DNA of 64,000 nt from Acinetobacter zhairuonensis (GTDB lineage: Bacteria > Pseudomonadota > Gammaproteobacteria > Pseudomonadales > Moraxellaceae), in the NCBI RefSeq assembly GCF_022601715.1, contig NZ_JAKVIM010000013.1:45094-109093 (forward strand), given 5' to 3'. Below the pieces are notes generated by a model. The model searched no databases. It saw only the letters and a list, made by a program, of their open reading frames with translations, and had not been told where the DNA came from. Below, piece after piece: positions 1 through 10,789 of this stretch (position 1 is the stretch's first letter; every line of letters starts with the position of its first letter). A program made the position numbers and the translations under genes.

Positions 1-22
1 CAGAGGATTATTTTGATAAGAA

Positions 23-770
<748 letters not shown>

Positions 771-980
771 GATGAAGCATCAAGATGCTGATTTTTATTT
801 AATTTTTTTGTTTTTGTAATATAAGGTATCCATGATATTGACTTCGCTTAACTATGGTTAAAAAATAGACTTTATAAGAATGATAATCTTGAATTTCATT
901 CCATTTTTAAAGCTATGGCAGGTGTAGTGCAGAACGGAAGTTTGCATGACACAGCTCACCTCAAAATCGGAGGATATGCC

Positions 981-1577
981 ATGAATTTCCTTAAATTTTT
1001 AATCACCGCTGGATGTATTTCTTTATTGACCCCGATGGCTTTCGCAATGGAAACCCACGGTGGTTCAAGTATGGAAGCATCGATGCAAAGCTCCCTTTCC
1101 GCAAACGATAAAAAAGCAATCATGAGTGCCATGAGTGCGGCACCCATCAATGTCAGTGCCGAAGCGACCATCATTGCCATGGATGCAAAAGGCAAAATGC
1201 GTACCTTACGCAAAGGACATAATAATTTTACCTGTATGCCTGATAACCCCGCGACTCCAGGACCAGACCCTATGTGTATGGATCCTGCCGCTTTAGCATG
1301 GGCAGAAGCTTGGATTGGTCATAAAAAACCAGTCGAAGGTAAAATAGGTTTTATGTACATGCTCATGGGAGGGACTGACGCAAGCAATGTCGATCCTTAT
1401 GCCACTAAACCAAGTGCAAACAATCACTGGATACAAACAGGACCTCACGTCATGATCGTGGGTGCATCACAAAGTTTTTATGATATGTATCCGAAAAGTG
1501 CGCAACCTGATACCAGCGTTCCTTATGTGATGTGGTCAGGTACGCCTTATCAACACCTGATGATTCCTGTGAAATAA
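981..1577 (+). CDS. Exported hypothetical protein, 198 aa
   Basis: The start is the ATG at 981, preceded by a good ribosome binding site (GGAGG at 969-973); an upstream in-frame start at 915 is less likely. The N-terminus MNFLKFLITAGCISLLTPMAFA is a clear Sec signal peptide, probably cleaved after AFA, so the product is periplasmic. The mature part is rich in Met, and contains a central segment with two Cys (FTCMPDNP, DPMCMD) and an HWIQTGPHVMIVG segment. I recall conserved hypothetical proteins of this type in proteobacteria but know no function. A strong hairpin terminator follows at once, so the gene is monocistronic. Confidence 0.8.
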   Translation: MNFLKFLITAGCISLLTPMAFAMETHGGSSMEASMQSSLSANDKKAIMSAMSAAPINVSAEATIIAMDAKGKMRTLRKGHNNFTCMPDNPATPGPDPMCMDPAALAWAEAWIGHKKPVEGKIGFMYMLMGGTDASNVDPYATKPSANNHWIQTGPHVMIVGASQSFYDMYPKSAQPDTSVPYVMWSGTPYQHLMIPVK

Positions 1578-1605
1578 GCAGGTATTCATTTTTATTTACT
1601 TTCTT

Positions 1606-1638
1606 TAAAAAAAGCCACGCATTTGACGTGGCTTTTTT
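1606..1638. terminator. Bidirectional hairpin terminator
   Basis: GCCACG and CGTGGC arms with a short loop, flanked by A and T runs. It lies between the exported protein (+) and pobR (-), and could serve both. Confidence 0.85.
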
Positions 1639-1730
1639 GTATTGTGCTTATGGAAAATGTTCGTTCAGCTACATGTGTCCGCGCGAATATGACATTGCAA
1701 TGTCTAGTTTGGTTTAAGCTTGAACACAGA

Positions 1731-2546
1731 TTAAATTAAGCCACGTAATTCACTCGCAGCATGCCTCAACAACGGTAAAATTTGCTGAATAAGATAGTCT
1801 TCACTGGTATGGTTGCTTTGTGAAATACAGTTAATGGCTGCAATGGTTTGACCATGCGCGTTTAATACAGGTACAGCAAGCGCAATAATGCCTAATTCAT
1901 GTTCTTCTTTTGACAGGCAATAATCCGATAATGCGACTTTTTCTAGCTCGGCATAGAATTGATTTTTATCGGTAATGGTGAGCGCGGTTAAACGTTTCAG
2001 ACCATATTTCTCCACCCAAACCTGTTGCTCTTCTTTCGATAAAGCCGCCAATAAAACTTTCCCTGTCGAGGTGGCATGTGCAGGCAGGCGATTGCCCAAA
2101 TGCATACCATAAGGATTGACGCGAAACTGATCTTGTTGCGGCAGATAGCTGCGGGCAATCGGCACGACCTCGTGTTCATCCAGAACCGCCATGGAAAAGG
2201 TCAAGGATGTTTGCACACAGAGTAAATTAAGTAAGGATTGTGCCACTTTAGGCAGATGTGCCGAACTTAAATAGGCACTGGAAAAACGCAACACCCGAGG
2301 GGTTAGCCAAAAAAAATGTTCGTCCGTATCTAAATAACCTAAAAACTTCAGGGTTTTTAAATACCGTCTTGCCGCAGTACGACTGATGCCTGTACGTTCA
2401 GCCACTTGAGTGACATTCAAACGCTGCCGATCGACCCCGAAAGCTTCTAAAATATGTAAGCCTTTGGCTAAACCCGCAATGTAATCTGCTTGTAGAATGA
2501 CGTCTTGTGAATGTGGATGTACGACATGGTCTTGCTCAGTTTCCAT
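1731..2546 (-). CDS. pobR: PobR, IclR-family activator of pobA
   Basis: 271 residues, the usual size for an IclR regulator. A winged helix-turn-helix spans about residues 40-75 (LNVTQVAERTGISRTAARRY), and the C-terminal effector-binding domain of the family follows. The gene is divergent from pobA across 140 bp, which is the arrangement described for Acinetobacter PobR, an activator of pobA responding to 4-hydroxybenzoate. The similar regulator PcaU is the main alternative, but PcaU sits beside the pca genes and none are here. Identification rests on family and neighbour. Confidence 0.9.
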   Translation of the reverse strand: METEQDHVVHPHSQDVILQADYIAGLAKGLHILEAFGVDRQRLNVTQVAERTGISRTAARRYLKTLKFLGYLDTDEHFFWLTPRVLRFSSAYLSSAHLPKVAQSLLNLLCVQTSLTFSMAVLDEHEVVPIARSYLPQQDQFRVNPYGMHLGNRLPAHATSTGKVLLAALSKEEQQVWVEKYGLKRLTALTITDKNQFYAELEKVALSDYCLSKEEHELGIIALAVPVLNAHGQTIAAINCISQSNHTSEDYLIQQILPLLRHAASELRGLI

Positions 2547-2575
2547 ACTGCTTTTCCTGACTATTAAATGCTTTT

Positions 2576-2610
2576 GTCCGATATGCGGACAACTCTAATG
2601 ATATACGGTC
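2576..2610. promoter_or_regulatory. Candidate PobR operator, three half-sites
   Basis: GTCCG (2576-2580) and CGGAC (2586-2590) form a perfect palindrome with five bases between. A third similar half-site, ATATACGGTC at 2601-2610, is a direct repeat of ATATGCGGAC at 2581-2590, offset by exactly 20 bp or two helical turns. Two inverted motifs plus one direct motif is the layout I recall for PcaU and PobR operators in Acinetobacter. Confidence 0.65.
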
Positions 2611-2659
2611 AATTTCAATTTGGCGATATAGCTCAAAAAAACATCCCAGCGTAATCTGA

Positions 2660-3901
<1,242 letters not shown>

Positions 3902-3917
3902 ACGGTTATCTACAGCA

Positions 3918-3952
3918 TAAAAATGAGAGCAGCATGCTCTCATTTTTGTTTT
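3918..3952. terminator. Bidirectional terminator after pobA
   Basis: ATGAGAGC and GCTCTCAT arms (3923-3930, 3936-3943), flanked by A and T runs. It separates pobA (+) from the GNAT gene (-). Confidence 0.9.
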
Positions 3953-3970
3953 CAAAAGATGGAATTGAGT

Positions 3971-4522
3971 TTAACCATCTTGAGGATGAAGCGGGGTTTT
4001 TAAAGTTAGTTGGTAAAATGCCGCATCTAACCAGCGACCAAATTTAAAACCTGCCTGTTGAATGGTGCCCGAATGGGTAAAGCCCAGTTTTTGATGCAAT
4101 TGAATACTGGCGCTATTTTCTGCATCAATGCATCCGACCATGACATGAATGTCCTGTTGCTTGGCTTTTTCAATCAGGGCTTGCATCAGAATTTTACTTA
4201 GCCCACAACCGCGATGCTCAGGGTGAATATACACACTATGTTCGACGGTATATTTATAGGCAGGAAAAGCGCGAAAGGTTCCCCAACTGGCAAAACCGAG
4301 CAGCTTTCCAGCCTTGTTAATGATGCCGAGTACAGGAAAATGCTGCTCACGCTTATTGGCAAACCACGTTTGCATATTTTGTAGCGTGCGTGGGTGATAG
4401 TCATACAGTGCCGTCGAATTCAAAATCGCATCATTCAGAATGTCTAAAATGGCAGCAGCATGCTCGGTTTCATTACAGTCAATCAGTTTAAATTCGGTTG
4501 CAGTGGCTTCACTTTGCGACAT
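3971..4522 (-). CDS. GNAT N-acetyltransferase (phosphinothricin/MnaT type)
   Basis: 183 residues from the ATG at 4522, which has GGAG six bases upstream; a longer TTG start at 4534 is less likely. The acetyl-CoA loop is seen as HPEHRGCGLSKILMQALIEKA. It is followed by NSASIQLHQKLGFTHSGTIQQAGFKFGRW, which is characteristic of the small acetyltransferases that include phosphinothricin acetyltransferase and the methionine-derivative enzyme MnaT. The substrate cannot be read from sequence. It lies 32 bp downstream of the XRE-cupin regulator on the same strand, so the two are probably co-transcribed. Confidence 0.85.
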   Translation of the reverse strand: MSQSEATATEFKLIDCNETEHAAAILDILNDAILNSTALYDYHPRTLQNMQTWFANKREQHFPVLGIINKAGKLLGFASWGTFRAFPAYKYTVEHSVYIHPEHRGCGLSKILMQALIEKAKQQDIHVMVGCIDAENSASIQLHQKLGFTHSGTIQQAGFKFGRWLDAAFYQLTLKTPLHPQDG

Positions 4523-4554
4523 TGCAGGCTCCAAGCAGGGATAAGGGGAAATAT

Positions 4555-5124
4555 TTATGGAGTTTTGCCATCTTCAATTGCTAATACATAGCGACAAGGT
4601 TCTGCATTTGGATTGCTAAAAATAATCGGATGATTTAAACAGATGGCAAGACAATCGCCTTGATGTAGTTGATAGGTTTGTTCACCTAACTGAATCTCCA
4701 ATTGCCCTGTGATAATCCAAATTTGCTGTTGAATAGCGTGATCACGTTGCGCAACATCGTAGGTGATGCGCCCAAATGCGGGGAAAAGGACTTCGACCAA
4801 TTGGGTTGAAGATGTCCAGTCTTGCGGGGTAAGGCTACGACGGATATATGCAGATTCGGGATCTTGCCAAACAGGTTGCTCGGCATGGCGTAATAGTGGA
4901 TTGAAGGGGATAGATTCAATAGCATTAAATAAACTGGCAAGCGAAACGCCCAGTCCATTGGCCAGTTTATCCAGCACCACCGCGGTTGGGTTAGCAGTAG
5001 CACGTTCAATCATGGAAATCATGGCACGGCTAACATCACTGCGTGCGGCAAGTTCTTCCAATGTGTAACCACGTGCCATACGTAGTTCATGAATGCGCTG
5101 TGAAATCTGTTGATGTATATCCAT
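4555..5124 (-). CDS. XRE-family regulator with C-terminal cupin
   Basis: 189 residues. An XRE helix-turn-helix occupies about residues 8-65 (TLEELAARSDVSRAMISMIE), and a small cupin domain about 110-185 (ITGQLEIQLGEQTYQLHQGD). This two-domain layout is usual for regulators that sense a small metabolite through the cupin. It precedes a GNAT acetyltransferase in a likely two-gene operon, which suggests it controls that enzyme and possibly itself. The ligand is unknown. Confidence 0.88.
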   Translation of the reverse strand: MDIHQQISQRIHELRMARGYTLEELAARSDVSRAMISMIERATANPTAVVLDKLANGLGVSLASLFNAIESIPFNPLLRHAEQPVWQDPESAYIRRSLTPQDWTSSTQLVEVLFPAFGRITYDVAQRDHAIQQQIWIITGQLEIQLGEQTYQLHQGDCLAICLNHPIIFSNPNAEPCRYVLAIEDGKTP

Positions 5125-5538
5125 GTCGGCATCTGATAAGAATTTAAATCTACTATATTGGAAATAATTTAAGATACTAGATTTTATAGAAAAATGATGC
5201 CAACCAATATCCTTAAGATACAGTTTCGAAGATGGGAATCGAGATCAATCAACAGCAGATCGCTAGCATTTATTGAAAAACCATCAAAAAGCGTGAATGA
5301 AGATGAGATGGAATATGTTTGCAATCTTATTGCAAAATCAATAACTACTTGGACATCTATTCTTATTTCATCTGGACAATTTTTTATCTTTTAGGGGTAA
5401 ATGAGACTACACAAAACCGTGGAACATTGTTTAATAAGTAATCATGGAACATGATAAACTATTAAAAAATCCCAATACATCTGAGTTGGGATTTATTAAG
5501 TCAATTAAAGCATTGAATTATATGAAATAAAAAATTGA
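5125..5538. other. Intergenic stretch left of the Xer-flanked module
   Basis: About 415 bp, AT-rich. It holds the probable promoter of the XRE gene at its left end and a hairpin at 5467-5494. A 66-codon open frame at 5194-5394 has no recognisable features and is not called as a gene. Confidence 0.5.
5467..5494. terminator. Hairpin, possible weak terminator
   Basis: AAATCCCAA and TTGGGATTT arms around a 10-base loop. No gene clearly ends here; the T run is short. Confidence 0.45.
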
Positions 5539-5566
5539 ATTGCGTATAACGTGCATTATGTTAATT
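5539..5566 (+). other. dif-like XerC/XerD site 1 (C-D orientation)
   Basis: 28 bp laid out as an XerC-type arm ATTGCGTATAA, a six-base centre CGTGCA, and an XerD-type arm TTATGTTAATT. The XerD arm differs in one base from the E. coli dif arm TTATGTTAAAT, and the XerC arm is close to the ATTTCGTATAA arm I recall from Acinetobacter plasmid pdif sites. It faces a second site at 6561-6588 in the opposite orientation. Confidence 0.75.
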
Positions 5567-5649
5567 TTAGGAAAATTTAAGAATCAATACTAATGTAATT
5601 TATTAATCCTTTATTTTTAGGCTAATAAAAATATTCGAGTTATGTAGAT

Positions 5650-5955
5650 ATGAATGATGTAAGAGATGGATTATTGCTTTTGGAAATGGATGAAAATAGT
5701 CTAGAAAAATATACATACTCTTTTGAAGATATAAGGAACGTAGTCATTTATGCACTTTCTGAAAGCGTATCAAGCTATTGGCCTGAATTAGCTTTAAACT
5801 GGCTTCAAAAAAGACCTGAGTATATTGATAGTGATGTTTTATATTGGATTGAGGATCTAATTAAGGATAAAAATAAGTATTCTCAGAAGGTTAGACATCA
5901 GGCCATAAAGATACGTAAGGATTTTTTGGAAATAGCTACGTTAAAACGCATCTGA
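5650..5955 (+). CDS. Hypothetical protein, 101 aa, in Xer-flanked module
   Basis: A small soluble protein with no signal peptide or membrane segment, probably all-helical, acidic in the first half and lysine-rich in the last 30 residues (IKDKNKYSQKVRHQAIKIRK). The ribosome binding site is weak. The DNA is more AT-rich than the flanking metabolic genes. It lies 43 bp before the next gene on the same strand, and the two genes share the interval between two inverted Xer sites. I do not recognise the family. Size and context would fit an orphan immunity or antitoxin-type protein, but that is only an inference from context. Confidence 0.6.
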   Translation: MNDVRDGLLLLEMDENSLEKYTYSFEDIRNVVIYALSESVSSYWPELALNWLQKRPEYIDSDVLYWIEDLIKDKNKYSQKVRHQAIKIRKDFLEIATLKRI

Positions 5956-5998
5956 TCGCATTTTACTTATTTAAATTTTGGAACAAGATAGGCTGTTT

Positions 5999-6553
5999 AT
6001 GTCATTTGACTTCGTAAAAATCTTTAAAGAAATTGATCTTCATAAAAATGATCTAGATATTGATAATTTCATGACAACGATCATCAATCATTGTCATGAA
6101 ATGCAGCCAAACAAAAGTTGGGATCTATTCAAAGAATTAGATTACACAACAGAAGTTAAAAGTTTAGCAGCCCACGTAATTGACTCTTTAGAAAAAGAGG
6201 CTTCTCCCTTTATTGATCAAGGGTTTTGGTTTGGTCTTTCTGATAATGGATATCTATATTTTGCAGTATCAGATCAATACATTGCAGAAGAAGATAACCT
6301 TGATTGGATGTCTGAGGCCAGAACATACTATCCTGAGCTAGGCACTTTTAGCTCTGAAATTTTACGATCTATTGAAGATTTAGCAGATGAAACAGAACTA
6401 GATAATTATGCTGAATATCCTTTGTTCTTAGCTTATTCACTTAAGCTGGCACAAGCATCAATGAATCATTATAAAACCGCTTACCCAGAGAGAAAAATTG
6501 GGTACTCCATTGGATATGATTCAGGAGATTTTATTACTGGAGGGTGGATCTAA
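5999..6553 (+). CDS. Hypothetical acidic protein, 184 aa, in Xer-flanked module
   Basis: The ATG at 5999 is chosen over a TTG at 5978. The protein is strongly acidic and cytosolic, with WFGLSDNGYLYFAVSDQY near the middle and a C-terminus ending in IGYDSGDFITGGWI. Acidic proteins of this kind are common among immunity proteins of polymorphic toxins and type VI effectors, but I cannot assign a family. It is probably co-transcribed with the preceding gene. Its stop lies seven bases before the second Xer site, so the gene fills the module almost to its edge. Confidence 0.65.
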   Translation: MSFDFVKIFKEIDLHKNDLDIDNFMTTIINHCHEMQPNKSWDLFKELDYTTEVKSLAAHVIDSLEKEASPFIDQGFWFGLSDNGYLYFAVSDQYIAEEDNLDWMSEARTYYPELGTFSSEILRSIEDLADETELDNYAEYPLFLAYSLKLAQASMNHYKTAYPERKIGYSIGYDSGDFITGGWI

Positions 6554-6560
6554 TTCTCCC

Positions 6561-6588
6561 ATTTAACATAATGGCGATTATACGAAAT
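6561..6588 (-). other. dif-like XerC/XerD site 2 (D-C orientation)
   Basis: 28 bp: XerD-type arm ATTTAACATAA (identical to the reverse complement of the E. coli dif XerD arm), centre TGGCGA, and XerC-type arm TTATACGAAAT. Read on the minus strand it is a standard C-D site. It is inverted relative to the site at 5539-5566. It is the better match of the two and could be the chromosomal dif site itself. Confidence 0.8.
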
Positions 6589-6773
6589 CAAAATGTTAGA
6601 ACCCATTTAAAGTGTCCAGGTTAGATACGACTCTCTGTTCATTTGTTTGTGAGATCTGGTGTCTATTAGAATAAGAATATGCATCTTATAAAGTAAGCGG
6701 GGGTAGAAGTGCTTTCTGCTCAATGATGGATTGAAAATAGACTGATCCAAGACCTCTCATCTTGAGTAAATAA

Positions 6774-6799
6774 AAAGCGAAAGGAAGATCTTTCGCTTT
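6774..6799 (-). terminator. Terminator of the MFS transporter gene
   Basis: AAAGCGAAAG and CTTTCGCTTT arms. Read on the minus strand, the stem is followed by TTTTTATTTA. Confidence 0.8.
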
Positions 6800-6816
6800 G
6801 AGTTTTACAGTGACGG

Positions 6817-8265
6817 TTATTTGTGATTGAGTTCAGCTGCTTTTTCAACTTGAATACTTTCGCGATAATATTGGCAGCCCTTATACAGTAGGAATGTACC
6901 GAGTACACCTGCTACCGCATTCACAATCGAAATTGAGTTACCCACCATCACAGTATTGTGGAAATATTTATCAGTAATTAATGCCACCGCTGTAGTACCA
7001 ATACCTAGTGCAATCAAGTTTGAAACCAATAGGAATTTTGCCGACACTTGGGCACGTAACTGGTTTGGTGTGAGCATTTGTGTTGCTGCTGCAGATGCTG
7101 GAATTGGGAAGGTCGAGAAGAACATTGCCACAAAAATCAGCGCGAATGACAGATACATATTATCCACTTGGGTGAATAAGACGCTTGGAATAATCAGGGC
7201 TGCACAACCGATCATGCCACTACGAATCGCTGCATCGCTATAGCCACGTTTAGAGAACCAGTCGATCAGCCATCCGCAGAATAATGCACCTGAAGTGTTG
7301 GCAATTAAAATGATTGTGCCGAGGATGTAACCTGTTTGGCTGGCATCCAGACCATGATTACGCATATAGAATGCAGGTGCCCAACCGAGCAATGCATACA
7401 GCATCATGGTGTAAAAAGAGAAACCGATAAAGTGACAGAAGAAGGTCTTTTTATGGGTTTTAATAAAGGCAATCGAGTTTTTGAAAGAGGCTTTTACCAC
7501 TTGACCATCTTGACCGATTTTTAAACCTTTACGCTCAGGTTCACGCACGGTCAAAATCATCAATAAAGCCAACAAAACACCGGGTAAACCTACAATCATA
7601 AAGGTCAGCTGCCAAGTCTTAATCTCGCCAATCATCGGCAGGGTCACCATGTTTACATTCTTGAGTAAACCAATCACATAACCGCCAATGAGGAAAGCAA
7701 GACCAGAACCAATGAAGGCACCAATTGCATACAGACCTAAGGCACGCCCAAGTTTTTCTTTCGGGAATAGGTCAGCAACAATCGAATAGAAGGCTGGAGA
7801 AAGCGCTGCTTCACCCGCACCCACACCGAGGCGAGACAAGAACATTTGCAGAAAGTTTTTACTCAGACCGCAAGCTGCCGTCGCAAAACTCCAAAAGGCG
7901 ATACCAATCGAAATAATTTTGATGCGTGATTTCTTGTCTGCAAGCGCTGCTATCGGCACACCCATAACAGCGTAGAACAATGAAAATGCCAGACCTTGCA
8001 ATAAGCTGAATTGAGTATCACTGAGCATCAAGTCCTGTTTAATCGGCTCAATCATCAAGGATAAAATTTGACGATCTACAAAGGAAAGAATGTACGCGAC
8101 CATACAGATGACCACCACATACCAGTGGTAAGCGCTGCTAGGGGGTTGTGTCGTTTGTTCAGGTGTCGATGTATGTTCTGAAACTGGGCTGTGTTCAAAA
8201 TTTTGTGCTTCAGGTTGAATTGTCCTTTCAACCATCTCTATATCGAGTGATTTATCGTTCATCAT
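6817..8265 (-). CDS. MFS transporter
   Basis: 482 residues from the ATG at 8265, which has AGGAAG upstream; an in-frame ATG at 8286 is upstream of that site and less likely. About 12 hydrophobic segments are visible. The first membrane segment is followed by a DRQILSLMIEPIKQDL region, and loop 2-3 carries ADKKSRIKI in the place of the MFS signature; together with GVGAGEAALSPAFYSIVADLFP this places it in the Spinster-like branch. The polar N-terminal tail is long (about 45 residues). It lies between the Xer module and paaZ and has its own terminator, so it is probably a separate unit. Aromatic-acid uptake is suggested only by its neighbours. Confidence 0.88.
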   Translation of the reverse strand: MMNDKSLDIEMVERTIQPEAQNFEHSPVSEHTSTPEQTTQPPSSAYHWYVVVICMVAYILSFVDRQILSLMIEPIKQDLMLSDTQFSLLQGLAFSLFYAVMGVPIAALADKKSRIKIISIGIAFWSFATAACGLSKNFLQMFLSRLGVGAGEAALSPAFYSIVADLFPKEKLGRALGLYAIGAFIGSGLAFLIGGYVIGLLKNVNMVTLPMIGEIKTWQLTFMIVGLPGVLLALLMILTVREPERKGLKIGQDGQVVKASFKNSIAFIKTHKKTFFCHFIGFSFYTMMLYALLGWAPAFYMRNHGLDASQTGYILGTIILIANTSGALFCGWLIDWFSKRGYSDAAIRSGMIGCAALIIPSVLFTQVDNMYLSFALIFVAMFFSTFPIPASAAATQMLTPNQLRAQVSAKFLLVSNLIALGIGTTAVALITDKYFHNTVMVGNSISIVNAVAGVLGTFLLYKGCQYYRESIQVEKAAELNHK

Positions 8266-8413
8266 GCAACTTCCTGTGCTGATCATTTGAATTGATTTGA
8301 TACCCTTAAATTCATTTTTGTTTTTATTATGTATCGTCTTGTTTTTAATCTACGGGTTAAATTTGGCGGGGTCAATCATTTTGTGATAAAAAGATACATT
8401 TATTTTTAATTAT

Positions 8414-8447
8414 AAAAAAAAGAGAATCATATGATTCTCTTTTTTTA
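8414..8447. terminator. Terminator after paaZ
   Basis: A perfect 20-bp palindrome (AGAGAATCAT mirrored, 8421-8440) flanked by A and T runs, 10 bases beyond the paaZ stop. Confidence 0.9.
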
Positions 8448-8457
8448 TACATCAGCC

Positions 8458-10566
8458 TTACGCAGCCCGTTCAACCAAGGTCAAAATGTCATAGGTTGCC
8501 ACCAATTCATTGCGCTGGTTTTTGACTTTAATGTCCCAAACCACCACACCATGCGGTTTTTGCTCTGGATCACGCAATGGTTTCGGGGTTTTTTGCTTAC
8601 AGGTCAATTCTACTTGAATGGTGTCACCAATTTTCACGGGCTCTACAAAACGTAGATTATCCATACCATAGTTGGCAATCACTGGACCTGCGGCAGCATC
8701 TACAAATAGACCTGCTGCTGCAGACACAATGAAGTAGCCATGTGCTACACGATCACCAAACAGGGAATCTGCTGCCGCAATCTTATCCATGTGTGCATAG
8801 AAGTGGTCGCCACTTAAGCAAGCAAAATTGACGATATCTGCTTCAGTCACAGTACGACGTGCTGTGAGTAAACGTTCACCGACGCGGAGTTCATCAAAGT
8901 CTTTCTTGAATGGATGTACGCGGTCTTCAAACACTTGTGCACCCGCCGTCCAACTATGACCGACTTGAGTCATGGCATTTGGTGAACCTTGTAATGCGGT
9001 ACGTTGCATATAGTGTTTGACTGCACGTAAACCACCGAGTTCTTCACCGCCACCTGCACGTCCTGGACCACCATGTACCAAGTACGGTAATGGTGAACCA
9101 TGTCCTGTACTTTCTTTCGCGCTTTCAGCATCTAGAATGTGCACACGACCATGCCATGGGGCAATTTTGGTAATCAATGCTTCAATATTTTCATCCACAT
9201 TACGGACTACAGAAGCCACCAAGCTGCCTTCACCACGCGCCACTAAATCGGCCAATTCAGCCAGATTTTGGTATGGCATCAGGGTAGAGACTGGACCAAA
9301 AGCTTCTACTTCATGAATATGTTTGGCTTCAGTCGGTTGCTCACAAACAAGCAAAGTTGGTGGGTAAAATGCGCCTTTATCGGCATTTTTAGCTTGAATC
9401 TCGAAGTCTTGGCGTAAATGGCTACCCAATACTACTTTTGCATCTTGGCTGAGTTGTTCCACTTTTTCAGCAACGCTGAATTTCTGTTTCACGCTCGCCA
9501 ACGCACCCATGGTCACGCCTTCAATTTCAGGGTCACCCACGACAACTTTTTGTAGTTTAGTCACTAAACGCGTTTGCACGGTTTCGAGCAATGCCGCTGG
9601 AACAAAGGCACGACGGATCGCGGTACATTTTTGACCTGCCTTGGTGGTCATTTCACGGAACACTTCACGTACAAATAAATCAATGGTTTCATCATTGGCA
9701 TGTTCAGTCAAAATCGCACTGTTAACAGAATCGGCTTCCATACAGAATGGAATTGAATATTGATTCAAGTGTGGATTTGCACGCAGGCTTTGACCTGTCG
9801 CTGCTGAACCTGTAAATGTAACAGTATCTTGTGGATTTAATTGTTCAATTAAATCATAAATTTGACCGCAGATGAGCTGCAATGAACCCGCTGGAAGGAA
9901 GCCGCTTGCCAAAATGTCTTTCACTACGGCATGGGTAAGTTCCGCACCTTCAGTTGCTGGTTTCACAATACATGGCACACCCGCTAATAGCGTCGGGGCA
10001 ATTTTTTCTAACATGCCCCAGATCGGGAAGTTAAAAGCATCAATATGCAGGGCGACACCCGCTTTAGAGGTCAGAATATGTTTGGCACCAAAATTGCCAT
10101 GTTTAGACAATGGAATCCATGCATCTTCAACTAGTGCAGTTTCATCACTGAGTTCACGACGCACAAGGCTAGAGTAGGCAAATAAAGTCCCAATGCCGCC
10201 TTCAACATCAATCCAAGCATCTTTACGGGTACAGCCCGTTGCTTTTGCCAGTTCGTAATAGTGTGCTTTACGCTCGAGTAAATATTGTGCCACTTGTTTC
10301 AAGGCATTAGCACGTTGGTGGAACGTCCACGTCGCAATGGCGGAACCTTGCTTTTTCGCATAGTCCACAACAGCTTTGGTGTTGATACCGTGGCTACTGA
10401 CTTGGTAAATCGCTTCGCCTGTAATGGCATGATAAACCGTACGCAATTCCGCTTGAGATGAATATTCCTGTCCATAGACCAATGAGCTGAGGGTTTTCAG
10501 TCCCTGAGTATGGTTGTCTTCAGTTGTATCGTGTTGCTCCACTGAGTTGTTTTCTAACGCTAACAT
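8458..10566 (-). CDS. paaZ: PaaZ, oxepin-CoA hydrolase / aldehyde dehydrogenase
   Basis: This bifunctional ring-opening enzyme of aerobic phenylacetate degradation hydrolyses oxepin-CoA and then oxidises the resulting semialdehyde with NADP. The N-terminal aldehyde dehydrogenase part (about residues 30-540) shows [14 protein letters not shown] with the general-base Glu, and GQKCTAIRR with the catalytic Cys. The C-terminal MaoC hydratase part (about 560-700) shows [12 protein letters not shown] and [13 protein letters not shown]. At 702 residues it is close to E. coli PaaZ (681). AGGAG precedes the ATG. It is transcribed away from paaA, with a PaaX-like operator just upstream of its start. Confidence 0.96.
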   Translation of the reverse strand: MLALENNSVEQHDTTEDNHTQGLKTLSSLVYGQEYSSQAELRTVYHAITGEAIYQVSSHGINTKAVVDYAKKQGSAIATWTFHQRANALKQVAQYLLERKAHYYELAKATGCTRKDAWIDVEGGIGTLFAYSSLVRRELSDETALVEDAWIPLSKHGNFGAKHILTSKAGVALHIDAFNFPIWGMLEKIAPTLLAGVPCIVKPATEGAELTHAVVKDILASGFLPAGSLQLICGQIYDLIEQLNPQDTVTFTGSAATGQSLRANPHLNQYSIPFCMEADSVNSAILTEHANDETIDLFVREVFREMTTKAGQKCTAIRRAFVPAALLETVQTRLVTKLQKVVVGDPEIEGVTMGALASVKQKFSVAEKVEQLSQDAKVVLGSHLRQDFEIQAKNADKGAFYPPTLLVCEQPTEAKHIHEVEAFGPVSTLMPYQNLAELADLVARGEGSLVASVVRNVDENIEALITKIAPWHGRVHILDAESAKESTGHGSPLPYLVHGGPGRAGGGEELGGLRAVKHYMQRTALQGSPNAMTQVGHSWTAGAQVFEDRVHPFKKDFDELRVGERLLTARRTVTEADIVNFACLSGDHFYAHMDKIAAADSLFGDRVAHGYFIVSAAAGLFVDAAAGPVIANYGMDNLRFVEPVKIGDTIQVELTCKQKTPKPLRDPEQKPHGVVVWDIKVKNQRNELVATYDILTLVERAA

Positions 10567-10579
10567 GGTAAAAACTCCT

Positions 10580-10594
10580 TTTATGATACGTTTT
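10580..10594 (-). promoter_or_regulatory. Candidate PaaX operator upstream of paaZ
   Basis: TTTATGATACGTTTT matches 13 of 15 positions of the PaaX consensus as I recall it from E. coli (WWTRTGATTCGYGWT). It lies 14 bp from the paaZ start codon, in the position of a promoter-blocking repressor site. Confidence 0.5.
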
Positions 10595-10774
10595 AAACTA
10601 TTTTTTAGTTTTGATGTTTCATAATTTGGTATTAAAACGTGTAAAAGTCAATCGTAATTCGTATGTAAAAAAAACGAACCAAAATTTAAGATTAAATAAA
10701 AACTTTAAAAACAATAATTTAATCAGAAATACAAATTTTAATTAAATGATACCTAAAAATTAATATTGATTTTA

Positions 10775-10789
10775 TTTGTGTATCGTTTT
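10775..10789 (+). promoter_or_regulatory. Candidate PaaX operator upstream of paaA
   Basis: TTTGTGTATCGTTTT matches 12 of 15 positions of the recalled PaaX consensus and resembles the site in front of paaZ. It lies about 40 bp before the paaA start. A further TGATAC at 10747-10752 and a GTATCG at 10799-10804 suggest additional half-sites. Confidence 0.45.

Noticed and set aside
956..1213. Minus-strand frame over the exported 198-aa protein
   Set aside because: It is the antisense of a gene with a clear signal peptide and ribosome binding site.
5194..5394. 66-codon open frame left of the Xer module
   Set aside because: No ribosome binding site of note, no recognisable sequence, and no context. 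Kept as intergenic.
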